In this document: positions 61,325-64,000 of the stretch, piece by piece
How the letters are laid out: every line of letters starts with the position of its first letter
Numbering within the stretch: position 1 is the first letter of the stretch
Origin: Datnioides undecimradiatus
Lineage: Eukaryota > Chordata > Actinopteri > Lobotiformes > Datnioididae
DNA length: 64,000 bases
Direction of reading: 5' to 3'
NCBI GenBank assembly: GCA_008933995.1
Contig: WARS01000013.1
Span: 13,581,806 to 13,645,805, forward strand
Translations under genes and position numbers: made by a program
Notes under the pieces: model-generated
Databases searched by the model: none
Seen by the model: only the letters and a program-made list of their open reading frames with translations
What the model was told of the DNA's origin: nothing

Positions 61325-63542
61325 ACATTCACATATTACTGGTTCGCTGCCAATCTCGTTAGCAAACACATTAACACAGACTGACATCAACACACATAAT
61401 AAGCAGCTGGTTGTATCAATCAAGACTGACATTTTACGAAGTAGATGCCGCTAATCAGTCAGTTCTAAGGAGCTCAAAGATTAATTTTCCACAATTCATC
61501 AAACTCTGGCCGACTGAGGAACTACCGAAGTTAACAAGTGGGTAATACGTTTAAATATCAGACCCTCTGAGTGTGTATGCAACACACAGGAAATGTGATT
61601 TGCTTAAATGCTTGGACAGATTTTGGGGGGGCTTCTTCTTCCCCTGTTTTTTTTAAATAACATCCATTTTCTTTCTGCAGTTTGGTTCATGAACTGAACC
61701 CACAGAGCATCCGCCCTGATTTATGAACATGAGTCCAGCTTAAATTTTCCACTCACTGGCTTGACAGTGTAAAGCTTGAATGAGTGCATGTCTGTACTAC
61801 ACACACACACACACACACACACACGGCCACTGACAGTTCAGGACTGCCCATGCACACACACACATGCATACTTTGAGCAAGTAGGTGGTCGTTGTTATGT
61901 AAATGTTAATAGACCCGGTGCAGCGAGGCGAGGACAGGAGTACAGTGACTTGAAGAGAGAGGTGCTGGTGCGGGTGATGGTGTAGCCATGTAGATATGTG
62001 GCACTCAATTACAAGAGTTCAAACCAGTGTAGCAACTTCCCCAGCGCAGGACTCATACATGAAAGCTGTCATACCTTAGTGCACAGTCACATGTATGTAG
62101 ATGTTCATATCGTATTTATAGACCTCTTGTCCTTTTCTTGTACTGTCAGTTGGCTACTCCTACATTGGCTATATGTATAAATTAGTCACATTTATAAAAT
62201 AACTATTCCAGGGTTGGCTTTTGTGATGGAGTGGTAATATGTCAAAATCTCTGTGATATATGAAGAAAATTAATACAGAAACGCTGGGAAAAAAGACAAT
62301 AAGGGCCCATGAGCGGTCCACAAAGTGCCTCTGACTAAAAATCTGACTTGTAGTAATAATAATTAAGTAATCTCGTGCTTCAGCTGACTCCCCTCGACCT
62401 CTCTAGCAATCGGGTAGGTCTCCACTAAAGCCAGCTTCTTAAACATGATGACTTATTTACTTTCTTTGAAGCTAAAGTTAATATTTTTGGTGTTTTGATA
62501 AAACAGTGATGTCAGTTTAAACATTATTAAGCTGTGATTGGTGTTAATCACACATTTTATAGATAAAGCACTGAACTGGTTATTCAGGAAAATAACCTTC
62601 AGATTAATAATTAATAAGAATATATGTTATCTGCAGCTCACTCTGCTGCTTTCTATGATACAATGAAGTAAGAAAAGAAAAAAATGACAAGATGATGTTA
62701 ATTCCTTTCAACACACAAGTCAATAATGGTTTCTCTCTCTCTTTTCTCTTAATTGTGTTTCCTGCCTTTTCTCTGACTTCCTTCTTTCCTGTTGTATCAT
62801 TCTCTCTCTTGTGGTTTTTCCCTTTACAAAAAACCCCAACTGTGTGTACTTGATTGAGTGTGTGCGTGCCCCATCAGAAAAGTGTGCTCAGACACTTGTC
62901 TTGGGCGTGATGCTATCAGTCCTAATGGAAGTCTAGCTGTCACTAGATAGCTCTGTCTTTCTCTCATCTCTCTCTGTTTTACTCCGCCGTCGTCTCCCAA
63001 AGGATGGCGTGATAGAGCAGACTGATAGGGTTAGAAAAGAGGACGAGATGGATAGGGAGGTTAATGGTTTCTCTCTCCCTCCATCTCCCCCTGTCTCCCC
63101 CTCCTCCCCTTTCTTCTCAGGCACTATCAAGCGTCCATACATTGGTCCTCCTGTTGCTTGACAGTGATTGGGGCGTAAAGATGTGGCTCTGACTGATTGT
63201 CATTGGATGAGGCCAATCAAAAGCTGGCAGGCCCGCAGAGCCGCTCCGAGTGGCACATCACTGTATTCAGTCCCTCACTGCAACCACAAGCCACACTTGG
63301 TAGAACAATGAAGTGTCGCTCATGCATGACAGCACAGGGAATTGTTTTGAATTTGAGTCAAATTTCTTTTCAAATTCATGCACAGCGGGCCTCATCACAC
63401 CCGGTTATGAAATACCAAATTGGGGGAGGGAGACAGGGATGCTGAGTAGAAAAGCAGAATGGCCAATTCTTCCAGCGTTTGCTGTCTGAAATTATAAAAA
63501 GATGAGCATGATACAGATAAACACAGTTTGTGCGGAATAACT

Positions 63543-63800
63543 AGGGCTGCAATTAGTGATTATTTTCATTATTGTGTAATTAATATTTCTTTTATTTGAT
63601 CTTTTTGCCTGTAAGATATAAAAACAGCCGTGAAGAACATCCATCACACAGAAGGCAGAACCCAAGATGACTTCTGTTGCTCTTTTTGTTCCACCAACAG
63701 TCTAAAACCTAAAGAGACTCAGTTTACAATGAGAAAAGCAGCAGATGTTTACATTTCTGAAGCTGGAAAAAACAAATATTTGCAGTTTTTGCTGCTCTTG
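63543..63800 (+). mobile_element. Teleost non-autonomous interspersed repeat, + orientation copy
   Basis: The copy opens with AGGGCTGCAATTAGTGATTA followed by TTTTCATTATTG, then runs through GTTCCACCAACAGTCTAAAA, CTCAGTTTACAATGAGAAAA and GAAGCTGGAA. I recognise this order as a very common short, non-coding repeat of spiny-rayed fish, normally opening AGGGCTGCAACTAACGATTA. I do not know its family name with certainty; a hAT-like non-autonomous DNA element is possible. It codes for nothing and is diverged from the form I recall. Two more copies lie at 21716-22020 and 24075-24200. Confidence 0.65.
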
Positions 63801-64000
63801 CTTTGTCAAATATGCAGCAGGCAAGAGGACTCTAGTGAACGACGCCATTAAACTGCATTATGGGAGATGTAGGATTCCTCTTCTTTGAGGGTTGATCCAT
63901 ACTGGAGAATAAAAGTCAGGATGCCTCTGCAGCATCTGTTTTAACCATTCTGCAATGCTGCAATACTGGACTTTTACTTTTCTGACTCAGGACCAGTTGA

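Larger units (their letters stand above)
56873..64000 (+). other. plxna1: plxna1 intron after the third coding exon (5' part, more than 7.1 kb)
   Basis: This starts with a good donor (gtgagc). The PSI-domain exon expected next is absent on the + strand up to the window's end, so the intron is still open at 64000. Contents: CA tracts at 57140-57175, 58449-58471, 58859-58883, 59131-59192, 59810-59868 and 61799-61824, TG tracts at 60139-60160 and 61274-61322, a C10 run (58838-58847), a POU-dimer-like palindrome (60645-60656), a CCAAT-rich island (63140-63220) and one teleost interspersed repeat copy (63543-63800). No gene is seen. Confidence 0.85.

Noticed and set aside
61660-61700. Possible next plexin exon after the acceptor-like TTTCTTTCTGCAG at 61680
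   Set aside because: The following codons (TTT GGT TCA TGA or other phases) do not give the expected VTRVPVESC-type segment and soon meet stops.

Overview
The window is vertebrate genomic DNA, most likely from a ray-finned (teleost) fish. It carries the 5' part of one gene on the + strand, a class A plexin that best matches plexin-A1 (plxna1). The teleost reading rests on three things: the plexin exons closely match vertebrate PLXNA1, the sequence between them is full of long (CA)n/(TG)n tracts, and there are several worn copies of an interspersed element whose ends I recognise from spiny-rayed fish genomes. Nothing resembles bacterial or organellar DNA.

Layout: positions 1-9275 are intronic or upstream sequence with no exon I can see. 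A strong splice acceptor at 9275 opens an exon (9276-10721) holding 264 nt of 5' leader with a 21-codon upstream ORF, then 394 codons: the signal peptide and most of the N-terminal half of the sema domain. After a 14.4 kb intron comes a 183-nt exon (25106-25288, 61 codons). After a 31.4 kb intron comes a 141-nt exon (56732-56872, 47 codons). The next exon, expected to finish the sema domain and enter the first PSI domain, is not in the window, so the last intron exceeds 7.1 kb. In all, 502 codons are visible. All three visible introns that interrupt coding sequence are phase 0.

The encoded protein would be a single-pass neuronal guidance receptor that, with neuropilins, reads class 3 semaphorins and, directly, class 6 semaphorins. 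Only its extracellular ligand-binding end lies here. More than 97% of the window is non-coding: dozens of dinucleotide microsatellites, purine- or pyrimidine-rich blocks, a few interspersed-repeat copies, some exact palindromes and hairpins, and several repeat-poor islands with clustered transcription-factor-like motifs that could be intronic enhancers. I found no second gene, no tRNA or rRNA, no CRISPR array and no clear new biological system. The points most worth a second look are the leader uORF, an Arg-to-Trp change at a strongly conserved sema-domain position (codon 67), a perfect 20-bp hairpin at 44537-44587, and the motif-dense islands.
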